From: Magnetospirillum molischianum DSM 120
GTDB lineage: Bacteria; Pseudomonadota; Alphaproteobacteria; Rhodospirillales; Magnetospirillaceae
NCBI RefSeq assembly: GCF_000294655.1
Contig: NZ_CAHP01000021.1
Location: 109,221-173,220, forward strand
Length of the DNA stretch: 64,000 bases
Direction of reading: 5' to 3'
Shown here: positions 28,270-37,247 of the stretch, piece by piece
Position numbering within the stretch: the first letter of the stretch is position 1
How the letters are laid out: each line of letters starts with the position of its first letter
The notes under the pieces: model-generated
The model's database searches: none
Seen by the model: only the letters and a program-made list of their open reading frames with translations
Told to the model about the DNA's origin: nothing
Translations under genes and position numbers: made by a program

Positions 28270-29823
28270 TTGGACATTGCGACGAACACCGCTTCCGACA
28301 GGAAAGCGGCACCCTGGCGACATATCGCCGCTCTGGCTGCCCTGGTGGTGGTCATGGGACTGGTTCACACCCTGACAGCGGGCATCGGCCTGCTATCCGG
28401 TGACGAAGCCTATTACTGGCTCTGGTCCCGCCAGCTTCAGCTTTCCTATTTCGATCATCCCGGCATGGCCGCCTGGTGGCTGGCTGGCACCACCGCTTTG
28501 TTCGGCACCTCCGAACTGGCGGTACGGCTGCCCTCGATCCTGTCCTCGGCAATCGTCACCCTGCTGATCTATGACACCACCCGGCGTGCGTTCGACAGTT
28601 CGGCCGCCGGTCTGATCGCGGCACTGTGGCTCAATGTGACCCTTCTGTTCGGGGCCGCCTCGGTCATCGCCACCCCAGACGCGCCGTTGCTGGTGTTCTG
28701 GTCGCTGGCGCTGTGGGCGGCGGTTCGGTTGATGCGCGAGAACAAGGCGATCTGGCTTTACGTCCTCGCCATCGCGCTGGGGTTGGGGTTCACCGGCAAA
28801 TACACGATGGTGCTGATCCTGCCCGGTATCGTGGCTCTGTTCGTGCTGTTCCGCCAGGGCTGGCGCTGGTGGAGACGCGCCCAGCACCTCGTCCTCGCCG
28901 CGCTGCTGGCGCTGGCTTGTACCGCGCCGGTGCTGATCTGGAACTGGCGCCACGAATGGGTGTCGTTCCGCAAACAGCTGTCTCATTCCTTCGACAGCCC
29001 CGTATCCGATCCGCTGCTCAGTCTCGCCACCTTCGCCGGAACCCAGATCGGATTGGTGACGCCGTTGCTGTTCGGGTTCTGCCTGTGGGGAATGGGCTGG
29101 GCGCTGTGGGCCGGTTGGCGGCGCGGTCGGGCCGAATGGTTCCTTCTGGGAGCGACATCGGCCCCGGTTCTTGCCTTTTTCATTCATCATTCCTGGGGCG
29201 GATTGGTGCAACCGCATTGGGCCGGACCGGCATGGATCGGCGCGATCTCCGCTGCCGCCGGAGGTTGGGTTGCCCTCTGCGGATCGCAGCGGCTGGGGCC
29301 GCGTTGGAACTTGCTGCGGCGCCTTTATACTGCCGCTCCGATTCTGGGCGGCGTGCTGCTGGCGGTGGTGTATCTCCAGATGGCAACGGCGATCCTGCCG
29401 GTTCCTCCCAAGATCGATCCGTTGGGACGTCTGGGGGGCTGGGATCAACTGGCTAAGGCAGTGGAAAAGCAGCGGGCCGAGCACCCGGATACCTTTATTG
29501 TCGTTGCCAAACATGAGTTGAGTGGACTGCTGTCCTATTATCTCCCCGATCATCCGGTGGTATTTCTAACCGGATCGGACGGGGTGCCGCGGATTCCATC
29601 TTATAACCGCGACGACATCGCCACCCTGCCCGGCCGTAACGCCGTGTTTGTGTCCCGCACCGGAAGACATGCGATCGAGGACGTCTCGAAATATTTCGAC
29701 CGGGTTACCCTTCTGGATGTGATCGAACGGCGTTGGGGCGGCCGGACAGTTGATCGCTATGAAATCTGGTTGGGTGAATCCTATCAGCCGGGTCTGTTCC
29801 AGGATCGGAGGGAAGAGCAGTGA
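28270..29823 (+). CDS. Family 39 glycosyltransferase (ArnT/PMT-like membrane protein)
   Basis: A 517-residue polytopic membrane protein. The GT39 acidic motif is SGDEAYYWLWSRQLQLSYFDHPGMAAW, with the catalytic Asp-Glu in the first periplasmic loop. About eleven hydrophobic segments follow, then a soluble C-terminal region. The TTG start at 28270 follows GGAGG, as no ATG lies in a sensible place. These enzymes use polyprenyl-phosphate sugars to glycosylate lipid A or proteins at the periplasmic face. The gene overlaps the next glycosyltransferase by GTGA. Confidence 0.88.
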   Translation: MDIATNTASDRKAAPWRHIAALAALVVVMGLVHTLTAGIGLLSGDEAYYWLWSRQLQLSYFDHPGMAAWWLAGTTALFGTSELAVRLPSILSSAIVTLLIYDTTRRAFDSSAAGLIAALWLNVTLLFGAASVIATPDAPLLVFWSLALWAAVRLMRENKAIWLYVLAIALGLGFTGKYTMVLILPGIVALFVLFRQGWRWWRRAQHLVLAALLALACTAPVLIWNWRHEWVSFRKQLSHSFDSPVSDPLLSLATFAGTQIGLVTPLLFGFCLWGMGWALWAGWRRGRAEWFLLGATSAPVLAFFIHHSWGGLVQPHWAGPAWIGAISAAAGGWVALCGSQRLGPRWNLLRRLYTAAPILGGVLLAVVYLQMATAILPVPPKIDPLGRLGGWDQLAKAVEKQRAEHPDTFIVVAKHELSGLLSYYLPDHPVVFLTGSDGVPRIPSYNRDDIATLPGRNAVFVSRTGRHAIEDVSKYFDRVTLLDVIERRWGGRTVDRYEIWLGESYQPGLFQDRREEQ

Positions 29824-31025
29824 AGGTCGATAACATGCGCCGGATCGATTTCTGGGTAGGCGTGCCGCTCTGTGCTCTGCTGACTGCGGTATCGTGGCTG
29901 TGGCGACGGGTTCGCCCGGCGACTGCCCGCAAGACCGGCCGCGACATCCTGTTCATCGAGCTGTCCGAGATGGGCAGCACCATCCTGGCCGATCCAGCGA
30001 TGCGTCGGGTTCAGGACAACTTCCCCGACGCGCGTTTGTATTTCCTGATCTTCGCCGCCAACCGCCCCAGCCTCGAAATCACCGGCACCATTTCGCCGGA
30101 GCAGGTTCTGACCATCCGCGCCGACAATTTCGTGTCGCTGGCGCTCGATTCGCTGCGGGCGATCTGGACGATGCGCCGACTCGACCTGATGGCGTCTATC
30201 GATTTGGAGCTATTTTCACGCTATAGCGCCCTGCTGACCTTCCTGTCCGGCGCGAAACAGCGGGTTGGCTTTTACCGCTTTCACAATGAGGGACTATACC
30301 GGGGCGAATTACTGACTCATCGCGTCGCCTATAACCCCCACATGCACATCGCGAAGAACTTCCTGTCGCTGGTCGAGGCGTTGTCCGAGCCGCAAGACAC
30401 CGTTCCCTTCAGCAAAAGCATCTTCAGCGACGACGATATCCGACTGGTGCCGCATGCACCCGACCCGACCCTGCTGGCCGGGTTCCGCTCCAGGCTGTTG
30501 GACGCCTATCCGGTTCTGGCACGTCATCCGCGCTGGATCATCCTCAACCCCAACAGCAGCGAATTGATGCCGCTGCGCCGCTGGCCGGTCGAACGCTACC
30601 TTGAGCTGGCCCGCCGCTTGTTGGAACAGGACGGCGTTGCGCTGGTGCTGACTGGTACCGCGTCAGAGCGTCCCGAGGCCGAGGCGATCGCCGCCCAATT
30701 AGGGTCCGAACGGGTGGCCGTGCTGTGCGGCTTCACCCGCCTGACCGAACTGCCGTTGCTGTATTCCCTGTCGGAGGCAATGGTGACCAACGATAGCGGC
30801 CCGGCTCATTTCGCCGCACCGTCCGGCCTGCGCACCGTTGTCTTGTTCGGGCCGGAAACTCCGGCGCTGTACGGCGCGCTGAATCCCAATGCGCGCTTCG
30901 TCTTTGCCGGTCTGGCCTGTTCGCCCTGCGTGTCGGCTTCCAATCATCGCAAGTCGGCCTGTACCGAAGCCCGCTGCATGACCGCCATCACCGTCGAAGC
31001 GGTGGTGGCTCAGTTAGCCCAATGA
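29820..31025 (+). CDS. Family 9 glycosyltransferase (heptosyltransferase-like)
   Basis: A 401-residue protein with GTG start. An N-terminal membrane helix (FWVGVPLCALLTAVSWLW) is followed by the GT9 core: ELSEMGSTILADPAMRRV, IILNPNSSELMPLRRWPVERYLELARRL, VLTGTASE and VTNDSGPAHFAAPSG. A cysteine-rich segment (ACSPCVSASNHRKSACTEARC) is near the C-terminus. Probably adds a sugar to lipopolysaccharide or another glycolipid. Coupled to its neighbours on both sides. Confidence 0.88.
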   Translation: MKVDNMRRIDFWVGVPLCALLTAVSWLWRRVRPATARKTGRDILFIELSEMGSTILADPAMRRVQDNFPDARLYFLIFAANRPSLEITGTISPEQVLTIRADNFVSLALDSLRAIWTMRRLDLMASIDLELFSRYSALLTFLSGAKQRVGFYRFHNEGLYRGELLTHRVAYNPHMHIAKNFLSLVEALSEPQDTVPFSKSIFSDDDIRLVPHAPDPTLLAGFRSRLLDAYPVLARHPRWIILNPNSSELMPLRRWPVERYLELARRLLEQDGVALVLTGTASERPEAEAIAAQLGSERVAVLCGFTRLTELPLLYSLSEAMVTNDSGPAHFAAPSGLRTVVLFGPETPALYGALNPNARFVFAGLACSPCVSASNHRKSACTEARCMTAITVEAVVAQLAQ

Positions 31026-31741
31026 TCGTCGTTCCTCCCCAGATCGGACATCGTGGCGCGGCCGGTCTTGCTCCCGAGAATACCCTGGCCGCATTGCGCG
31101 CGGCGGCGCGGGCGGGCGCGGCGATGGTTGAAATCGATGTCCGCCTGTCCGCAGACGGCCGTCCGGTGCTGTTCCATGACGACGATCTCGATCGAACCAC
31201 CAATGGAACCGGACCGGTCGCCGCCCTGACCCGTGCCGCGTTGGCGATGTTGGACGCCGGATCGTGGTTCGGTCCGGCCTTTGCCGGCGAACCGATCCCG
31301 ACTCTGGAACAGGCGCTGACGCTGTGCCTGGAACTGGGGCTGGCGGTGAACATCGAGATCAAACCCGCGGCGGGATACGAAGTGGAAACCGCCCGCGTCG
31401 CCCTGTCCGTGGCCGCGTCACTGTGGCCCGACGACCGCCCGCCACCGCTGGTAACCAGCTTTTCCTCCGAAGCACTGAAGACCGCGCGCGAAATCGTCCC
31501 CGACTGGTCGCGCGGTCTGTTGGTCGGAGCGGTTCCGTCTGATTGGCACGCCCAAACCCAAGAGCTGGGCTGTGCCGTGCTGGTCGCCGACCAAGCGGAG
31601 TTAGACCGCTCGATCATTGGAGCGATAGGTGCGGCAGGGATGACTTTGCTGGTATACACACTCAACGATCGAGAACGGATGCGGATGCTGTGGCGTGACG
31701 GGATCGCCGCGATCTGTACCGACTATCCTTCTTCGTCATGA
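31022..31741 (+). CDS. ugpQ: Glycerophosphodiester phosphodiesterase
   Basis: A 239-residue GDPD TIM barrel. The signature is IGHRGAAGLAPENTLAALRAAARAGAAMVEIDVRLSADGRPVLFHDDDLDRTT, with the catalytic histidines and metal-binding Glu/Asp. It has no signal peptide, so it is cytoplasmic UgpQ-type, releasing glycerol-3-phosphate from phosphodiesters. It follows the GT9 gene with an ATGA overlap. Confidence 0.92.
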   Translation: MIVVPPQIGHRGAAGLAPENTLAALRAAARAGAAMVEIDVRLSADGRPVLFHDDDLDRTTNGTGPVAALTRAALAMLDAGSWFGPAFAGEPIPTLEQALTLCLELGLAVNIEIKPAAGYEVETARVALSVAASLWPDDRPPPLVTSFSSEALKTAREIVPDWSRGLLVGAVPSDWHAQTQELGCAVLVADQAELDRSIIGAIGAAGMTLLVYTLNDRERMRMLWRDGIAAICTDYPSSS

Positions 31742-31846
31742 ATTCGTAATGTCACTGGTGATCCCCCCCGCCATGGCTCTATATATGTCGTCCCCCCTCG
31801 TCCGGCCGCGACGGCGGCCATGGCCTGCCAAGGAGTGATCGTCGCC

Positions 31847-33244
31847 TTGAAACCCCTCGATCCCATTATTATTTCCGGTCGCGAGGTCCTTCCCGTCGTG
31901 GAGGGCGGCAAGGGGGTCAATATCTCCACAGGCGAAAGCTCGGGAGCCTGGGCGGCCGCCGGAGGAGTCGGGACCTTTTCCGGCGTCAATGCCGATCATT
32001 ACGACGAGGATGGCAATCCTGTCGTCATGCGCTATCAGGGCAAGACCCGTGCCGAGCGTCATCAGGAACTGATCGCGTTCGGTATCAAAGGCGGCATTTC
32101 CCAGGCGCAGATTGCTCACGACGTTTCTGGCGGCAAAGGTCGCCTGCACATGAACGTGCTGTGGGAGATGGGCGGAGCCGAGCCGATCCTTGAAGGCGTG
32201 TTGGAAGGGGCCAAGGGCCTGATCCATGGCGTCACCTGCGGTGCCGGGATGCCTTATCGTGTTGCCGAGATCGCGGCACGCAACACCGTCTATTACTATC
32301 CGATCATCTCGTCGGCCCGTGCCTTCCGTGCCTTGTGGAAACGCTCGTACCACAAATTCCCCGACTTTTTGGGAGGCGTGGTCTATGAGGATCCGTGGCT
32401 GGCTGGCGGCCATAACGGCCTGTCCAACAGCGAAGACCCTCAGACCCCCGAACCGCCTTATGGCCGTGTCCGCGAACTGCGTCAGGTAATGACCGAATGC
32501 GGTTTGGCCAACGTGCCGATCTTCATGGCCGGTGGAGTATGGTGGCTAAAGGAGTGGGAAGATTTTATCGGCAATCCTGAACTTGGCCCGGTTGCCTTTC
32601 AATACGGCACCCGCCCGCTGCTGACCCAGGAAAGCCCGATCTCCGACGCCTGGAAAAAGCGCCTGCTGACGCTGAAACCCGGCGACGTGCTGTTGCACCA
32701 TTTCAGCCCGACCGGGTTCTATTCCTCGGCGGTCAAGAATGCTTTTATCGGCGAGTTGTGCGAGCGGCTGGACCATCAGATTCCCTATTCCCCCGAATGC
32801 GTCGGCGATCACATCGCCGAACTGCCGATCGGAGCACGGGGCCGGATCGTGTGGGTCACCCCGCATGACAAGGAACGGGCCGAGGGCTGGGTTGCCCAGG
32901 GCTTTTCCGAAGGTCTGCGAACCCCGTCCTCGACCCTGGTGTTCGTCCGCTCAGAACGCGCCGAGGCGATTCGTCGCGATCAGGTCGAGTGCATGGGATG
33001 TCTGTCACAGTGCCAGTTCTCGAACTGGGCTCAGGGCGAATCCGGGACCACCGGCAAAAAGGCCGATCCGCGCAGCTTTTGCATCCAGAAGACGCTTCAG
33101 AACATTGGCCATGGCGGCGATGTCGAGCATGAACTGATGTTCGCCGGACACAATGCCTATCGCTTTGGCCAAGACCCCTATTACGCGAATGGATTCATCC
33201 CCACCGTCCGCCAGTTGGTGGATCGGATCATGACCGGGGAATAA
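31847..33244 (+). CDS. Nitronate monooxygenase-like NAD(P)H-flavin oxidoreductase
   Basis: About 465 residues, longer than classical nitronate monooxygenases. The FMN TIM barrel shows GGKGVNISTGESSGAWAAAGGVGTFS, IKGGISQAQIAHDVSGGKG, IHGVTCGAGMPY and AGGVWW. The C-terminal part has a cysteine cluster VECMGCLSQCQFSNWAQG, possibly for metal or iron-sulfur binding. TTG 31847 follows AAGGAG and fits the start MKPLDPIIISGREVLP; the frame could also start at ATG 31820. The substrate is unknown. Confidence 0.82.
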   Translation: MKPLDPIIISGREVLPVVEGGKGVNISTGESSGAWAAAGGVGTFSGVNADHYDEDGNPVVMRYQGKTRAERHQELIAFGIKGGISQAQIAHDVSGGKGRLHMNVLWEMGGAEPILEGVLEGAKGLIHGVTCGAGMPYRVAEIAARNTVYYYPIISSARAFRALWKRSYHKFPDFLGGVVYEDPWLAGGHNGLSNSEDPQTPEPPYGRVRELRQVMTECGLANVPIFMAGGVWWLKEWEDFIGNPELGPVAFQYGTRPLLTQESPISDAWKKRLLTLKPGDVLLHHFSPTGFYSSAVKNAFIGELCERLDHQIPYSPECVGDHIAELPIGARGRIVWVTPHDKERAEGWVAQGFSEGLRTPSSTLVFVRSERAEAIRRDQVECMGCLSQCQFSNWAQGESGTTGKKADPRSFCIQKTLQNIGHGGDVEHELMFAGHNAYRFGQDPYYANGFIPTVRQLVDRIMTGE

Positions 33245-33270
33245 TCCGTCCTGTTTCGTCGTTTCCGGAC

Positions 33271-33311
33271 AAGCCCGGATCGCGCCTGCCGCGATCCGGG
33301 CTTGCCTTTTT
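33271..33311 (+). terminator. Strong intrinsic terminator after the flavin oxidoreductase
   Basis: A perfect 14-bp stem (33271-33284 and 33290-33303) with a 5-base loop, followed by GCCTTTTT. Confidence 0.92.
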
Positions 33312-33360
33312 CTGCCGCTACACGATCATATTGTAACGATTGAATACGAGCGGAGGCGAC

Positions 33361-36231
33361 GTGGCGACAGGCTGGCGAAGCGTCAGACTGGGACGGCGGG
33401 GAAAATGGGCGTTGGCCACCGCCATCGTATTGGGCGGATTGGGTGCGGGCTGGCTTGTTCTGCCCGATGCTGGCTTGCGCTGGGGATTGATCCGCACCCT
33501 ACGCGATTTCGGTATGGTCGATGTCAGCATCGCCGACAGCGCCCTGTCATTGTTCGACGGCCACCTGATGGTGCGCGAAGTTGTTGCTCGTGCTCCACTC
33601 GGCAGTTCCGCGCTGGGGGTCGGCGACCTCGCTCTGCGCTTCCGATGGAAGCCGTTGTTCAACAAACGATTGGCGATCGATCACCTGTCGCTAACTGGTG
33701 TCACCATCGATCTGCGTCGCGAAAGCGGCAGTGATGTCTTCGTCCTCAACGGTCTGCCCCTGGCTTTATCGGGCGAACAGCCCCCCTCCCAGGAGCACCC
33801 GACAGAAGCCGCTCCGGCCAAGACATCGTGGGGAATCGATCTTGCCGAACTGGAACTGACCGACAGCCGACTTCAGTTGGTCAGCGGCGCTTTGAAAGCC
33901 GACATCGCCATCCGGCATCTGATCGTTACAAATCTGCACAGCCAGATTCCCGACCTGCCGGTTGCCTTCACTCTGGATGGCACGTTGAACGGCGCCCCGA
34001 TAACCTTGAACGGTACCGTCCTTCCTTTTGCGTCCGAGCCTACCTTTACGCTGTCGCTGACCACCAAAGATCTCGATCCCGTCCTGTTCCAGGAGGCTCT
34101 GGCCGAGATCGGACTCAAAGGTCTTAAGGGTGGATTCGACGCTGCCGTTTCGGCCGAGGGACGGCTGACCGCCGCCGGGCCGAAACTGACCGGATCGGGT
34201 CAGGCCGAGATCAGGGCCGCGCGTCTGGCCGAGCCGGTTACTCTTGCGGGCGAGCGCCTGACCCTTGATCTGAAACAGGCGGCATGGGACGGAAAGAGTC
34301 TCGACCTCTCCGCCGAATTGACCGCCGCCGGACTGACCGTTACCGCCAAGCCGATAAGCGTGTCGGCCGCCACCCTGCGTCTAGATGCCGCTTCCGCGCG
34401 ATGGGAAGGCCGCAAAGTGGCATGGCAGGGCAGCCTTTCCGCCGACACCCTGGCGATCAAAGGAGGCGGTCCTGACATCACCGCCGCCACGCTACGCCTT
34501 GATGCCTCCCCGGCACGGTTGGACGGCGCACGCCTGACGTGGCAGGGCAACCTTGGGGTCACGTCCCTGGCCCTGACCGGAATCAGTCCCGAGATCGCCG
34601 CCGCCGCCCTGCGTTGGACCGGACAGGCCGAAGCCAACGGAATCAGCTCGGCCCGCGCCGAAGGACGGTTGGAGCTGGATTCCGGGCGGCTCACCGACAG
34701 CGACTATGCGCTCACCATCGCCAAGGCCAGTAGCGAAGGAAAAATTGAATCCACTTCGGCCCAAGCCGCATGGCCGATCAGCGCCCAGGTTAAGCTGAAC
34801 GCCGAGAAAATCGCCGCCTCGGCCACCCGAGGCGCGCGCGAGTGGGGCGCGGTTGACAAGCTTGACGCCGCTGGTCTGACCATCACCGGAAAAGGCGGTA
34901 TCGGAGCAACCCGTCTGGGTATCGATGGGGTAACAGCATTGCGCCGGGGCGGCCCCGCCGGTTATCCCTGGCGGGTCGAAGCCCGCTCGCTGCGGCTTGA
35001 TCGCCCGGCCTATGATGGTGCCAACGCCGTATCGGCGGCTGGAGCCGATATTGCCGGTCTTACCTTGCGACTGACCCGAACCGAAATCGGCCTGCTCGGC
35101 TTTTCCTTCCCCTCCTCGGGCAAGACGCACACGGCTTCGACATCGCATCCGCTGGGCATCTCCCTCGACCGCCTGACGATCGGCAACGGCAGCAAACTAC
35201 TGTTCGAGGATCGCAGCCTCAACGAACCGGTTCGGCTGGTGGCGCGTTCGGTCGATCTCTCGGTCTCGCGGCTTGATAACGCTCATCCCGACCGCGACAG
35301 CCCGTTCGATCTCTCGGCGATGATCGGCGATTCGAAAGTAGCCGCATCCGGCATGCTGAGACCGTTCACCGACTCGCCCGGCGGCACGATCGACGCCCGA
35401 ATTACCGCCCTGGAACTGCCTCCCTTATCGCCCTATCTGGCCGAAGCGCTGGGAGTTCATCTCCGCACCGGCCATTTTGACGGTACCGTACGCGGTGAGG
35501 CCAATAACGGCGCACTGGACGGTCAGATCGAGTTGACCCTTTCCAACCTGTTTATCGCCGCCCCCGATCCTAACGCGCCACTGGCGCGTAAAACTGGAAT
35601 GCCGGTCGAAACCATGCTGGATCTGCTGCGCGGCGGCGACGAGCGCATTCGCCTGTCGATTCCTGTGCGCGGACGGCTTGATTCGCCTGATTTCGATGTC
35701 AGCGATGCCGTCGCTCAGGCCGTCGCCGGAGCGGTATCCTCGACGGTAATGACGACGTTGAAGGTCGCGTTCCCTTTCACCACGCTTATCTCTCTGGTTA
35801 CCGATCTGGGAGAAGGCAATCATCTCGCCTTGGCTCCACTCGGCTTTGCCGCTGGCAGCGTTACCCTAACCGACGAGCAGCGAGAAACGCTGGATCAGGT
35901 CGCAACACTGATGCGCAGTCGCGACAGCCTCCGCCTGACCCTATGCGGAAAGGCAATCTCAACCGAAGGACAGGCGCTAGCATTGCAGCGCCGCACCGAA
36001 GAACGGCCGTTGTTAAGTCGTCTGGAACGCCTGATCGGAACCGAGCCAGCGGCCTCGGGACTGGAACCGGCCGACCGCGATGCTCTGACCGCCCTGGCTA
36101 ACCGCCGAGCCGCCGTTGCCAAGAACTATCTCAGCGAACAAGCGGGCATCGCTCCAGAACGTCTGTTCACCTGCCGGGGAGAGGTCGAGGAAAGCGGCGA
36201 CAAAGGCCCCCGCGTCGATCTGTTGCTATAA
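33361..36231 (+). CDS. Large AsmA-like protein with DUF748 domains
   Basis: A 956-residue protein. An N-terminal membrane anchor (KWALATAIVLGGLGAGWLVL) leads into the AsmA/DUF748 N-terminus (ALSLFDGHLMVREVVARAPLG, ALRFRWKPLFNKRLAIDHLSLTGV). A long beta-rich, repetitive body with AATLRLDASxAR-type repeats follows. The C-terminus has DUF748 blocks (SPYLAEALGVHLRTGHFDGTV, RIRLSIPVRGRLDSPDFDVSD) and a final region that includes LTDEQRETLDQVATLM. Such proteins form periplasmic bridges thought to carry lipids between membranes. GTG 33361 has GGAGG 5 bases upstream, so TTG 33340 is rejected. Confidence 0.85.
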   Translation: MATGWRSVRLGRRGKWALATAIVLGGLGAGWLVLPDAGLRWGLIRTLRDFGMVDVSIADSALSLFDGHLMVREVVARAPLGSSALGVGDLALRFRWKPLFNKRLAIDHLSLTGVTIDLRRESGSDVFVLNGLPLALSGEQPPSQEHPTEAAPAKTSWGIDLAELELTDSRLQLVSGALKADIAIRHLIVTNLHSQIPDLPVAFTLDGTLNGAPITLNGTVLPFASEPTFTLSLTTKDLDPVLFQEALAEIGLKGLKGGFDAAVSAEGRLTAAGPKLTGSGQAEIRAARLAEPVTLAGERLTLDLKQAAWDGKSLDLSAELTAAGLTVTAKPISVSAATLRLDAASARWEGRKVAWQGSLSADTLAIKGGGPDITAATLRLDASPARLDGARLTWQGNLGVTSLALTGISPEIAAAALRWTGQAEANGISSARAEGRLELDSGRLTDSDYALTIAKASSEGKIESTSAQAAWPISAQVKLNAEKIAASATRGAREWGAVDKLDAAGLTITGKGGIGATRLGIDGVTALRRGGPAGYPWRVEARSLRLDRPAYDGANAVSAAGADIAGLTLRLTRTEIGLLGFSFPSSGKTHTASTSHPLGISLDRLTIGNGSKLLFEDRSLNEPVRLVARSVDLSVSRLDNAHPDRDSPFDLSAMIGDSKVAASGMLRPFTDSPGGTIDARITALELPPLSPYLAEALGVHLRTGHFDGTVRGEANNGALDGQIELTLSNLFIAAPDPNAPLARKTGMPVETMLDLLRGGDERIRLSIPVRGRLDSPDFDVSDAVAQAVAGAVSSTVMTTLKVAFPFTTLISLVTDLGEGNHLALAPLGFAAGSVTLTDEQRETLDQVATLMRSRDSLRLTLCGKAISTEGQALALQRRTEERPLLSRLERLIGTEPAASGLEPADRDALTALANRRAAVAKNYLSEQAGIAPERLFTCRGEVEESGDKGPRVDLLL

Positions 36232-36272
36232 AACGAAGACTTCGTTGCGTCATCGTTTCAATCGCGGCTAGG

Positions 36273-36728
36273 TCAAATGGTGAAATCGAGCTTTTGGGTT
36301 GCCTCGCTGGGCACGCCGTCGCGATAAGCTCGCATACACAATTCGTCGATGCTGATCCCATCCAGGCGCGACATGATTTCTTCGCCCAGATCGCCCCACA
36401 TCGGGCGGATCACCTGACGCCCCAGCGCCGATGCGCCGCTATCTTCCGCCGTATCCTCGACGGTTTCCAGGGCGCGGACGACCCGGACAATTTCGCCGAC
36501 CGAGATTCGCCGCCGCTCACGGGCCAACCGATAGCCGCCGCGAGGGCCACGCACGCCGACCAGAATTCCCGCCCGCACCAATTGCTGGAGGGTCTGTTCG
36601 AGATAACGGCGGGGAATGCCTTGGCGGCGGGTGATTTCACGGCTCTGCACCGGCTCACCACCGGCATGATAGGCGATATCGAGGACAGCCTCGATCGCGA
36701 ACAGCATTTTCTTGGACGGCCTCAGCAT
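36273..36728 (-). CDS. Rrf2-family transcriptional regulator
   Basis: A 151-residue Rrf2 protein. The HTH is PVQSREITRRQGIPRRYLEQTLQQLVRAGILVGVRGPRGGYRLAR. The three cysteines that hold a [2Fe-2S] cluster in IscR are absent; only one cysteine (DELCMRAY) remains, so cluster sensing in the IscR manner is unlikely. The start at ATG 36728 (MLRPSKKMLFAIEAV) lies 4 bases behind dut, giving the operon coaBC-dut-rrf2. Confidence 0.88.
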   Translation of the reverse strand: MLRPSKKMLFAIEAVLDIAYHAGGEPVQSREITRRQGIPRRYLEQTLQQLVRAGILVGVRGPRGGYRLARERRRISVGEIVRVVRALETVEDTAEDSGASALGRQVIRPMWGDLGEEIMSRLDGISIDELCMRAYRDGVPSEATQKLDFTI

Positions 36729-36732
36729 CGCC

Positions 36733-37227
36733 CTATGGCTCCCTTCCCGTTCCGGTAGAGCCGAAACCCCCTTCGCCTCGTGCGGTCGTGGCTGAAAAGG
36801 TATCGACGACATCAAGAACAGGGCGGACCACCGGAACGAACATCAATTGTGCGATCCGCTCCCCCGGAGTGATGACAATAGGTTCGGACCCGATCGGATT
36901 ACGGTTCCAGGCGCTTATCATCACCTGAGCTGTATAGTCCGCATCGATCAGCCCGACTGTATTGCCCAGAACCAGCCCCTTTTTGTGGCCCATTCCCGAC
37001 CGCGGCATCAACAAAGCCGCGATATGTTCGCAACCAATATACACTGCAATTCCAGAGGGGATCAACTGAGCTGGCGCTTGGGGGTGTAGAATTATTGAAT
37101 TCTCCACGCAAGCGTGTAGGTCCAATGCGGCCGCCATTTCGGTCTGATAACAGGGCAAACCCCATTCGTGAAGGCGCGAGTCTAGAACCTTCACCTCGAT
37201 CCGGGGGGCGAGGACGGAAGCGGGCAT
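36733..37227 (-). CDS. dut: dUTP diphosphatase
   Basis: A 164-residue trimeric dUTPase. Motifs in order: AAALDLHA, PRSGMGHKKGLVLGNTVGLIDADY, NRNP-region, ERIAQLMFVPV, and the C-terminal GEGGFGSTG that closes over the substrate. It converts dUTP to dUMP and keeps uracil out of DNA. It has a slightly long N-terminus (APRIEVKVLDSRLHEWGLPCYQ). Operon with coaBC upstream and an Rrf2 regulator downstream. Confidence 0.95.
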   Translation of the reverse strand: MPASVLAPRIEVKVLDSRLHEWGLPCYQTEMAAALDLHACVENSIILHPQAPAQLIPSGIAVYIGCEHIAALLMPRSGMGHKKGLVLGNTVGLIDADYTAQVMISAWNRNPIGSEPIVITPGERIAQLMFVPVVRPVLDVVDTFSATTARGEGGFGSTGTGREP

Positions 37228-37247
37228 TTAAGAAACTCCTGAAGGGG

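Noticed and set aside
28393..29553. Minus-strand open frame of 386 codons over the GT39 gene
   Set aside because: Antisense shadow with Gln/Arg/Pro-rich composition; the plus-strand membrane protein explains the region.
33340..33360. TTG 33340 as start of the AsmA/DUF748 gene
   Set aside because: The GGAGG ribosome site lies downstream of it, 5 bases before GTG 33361.
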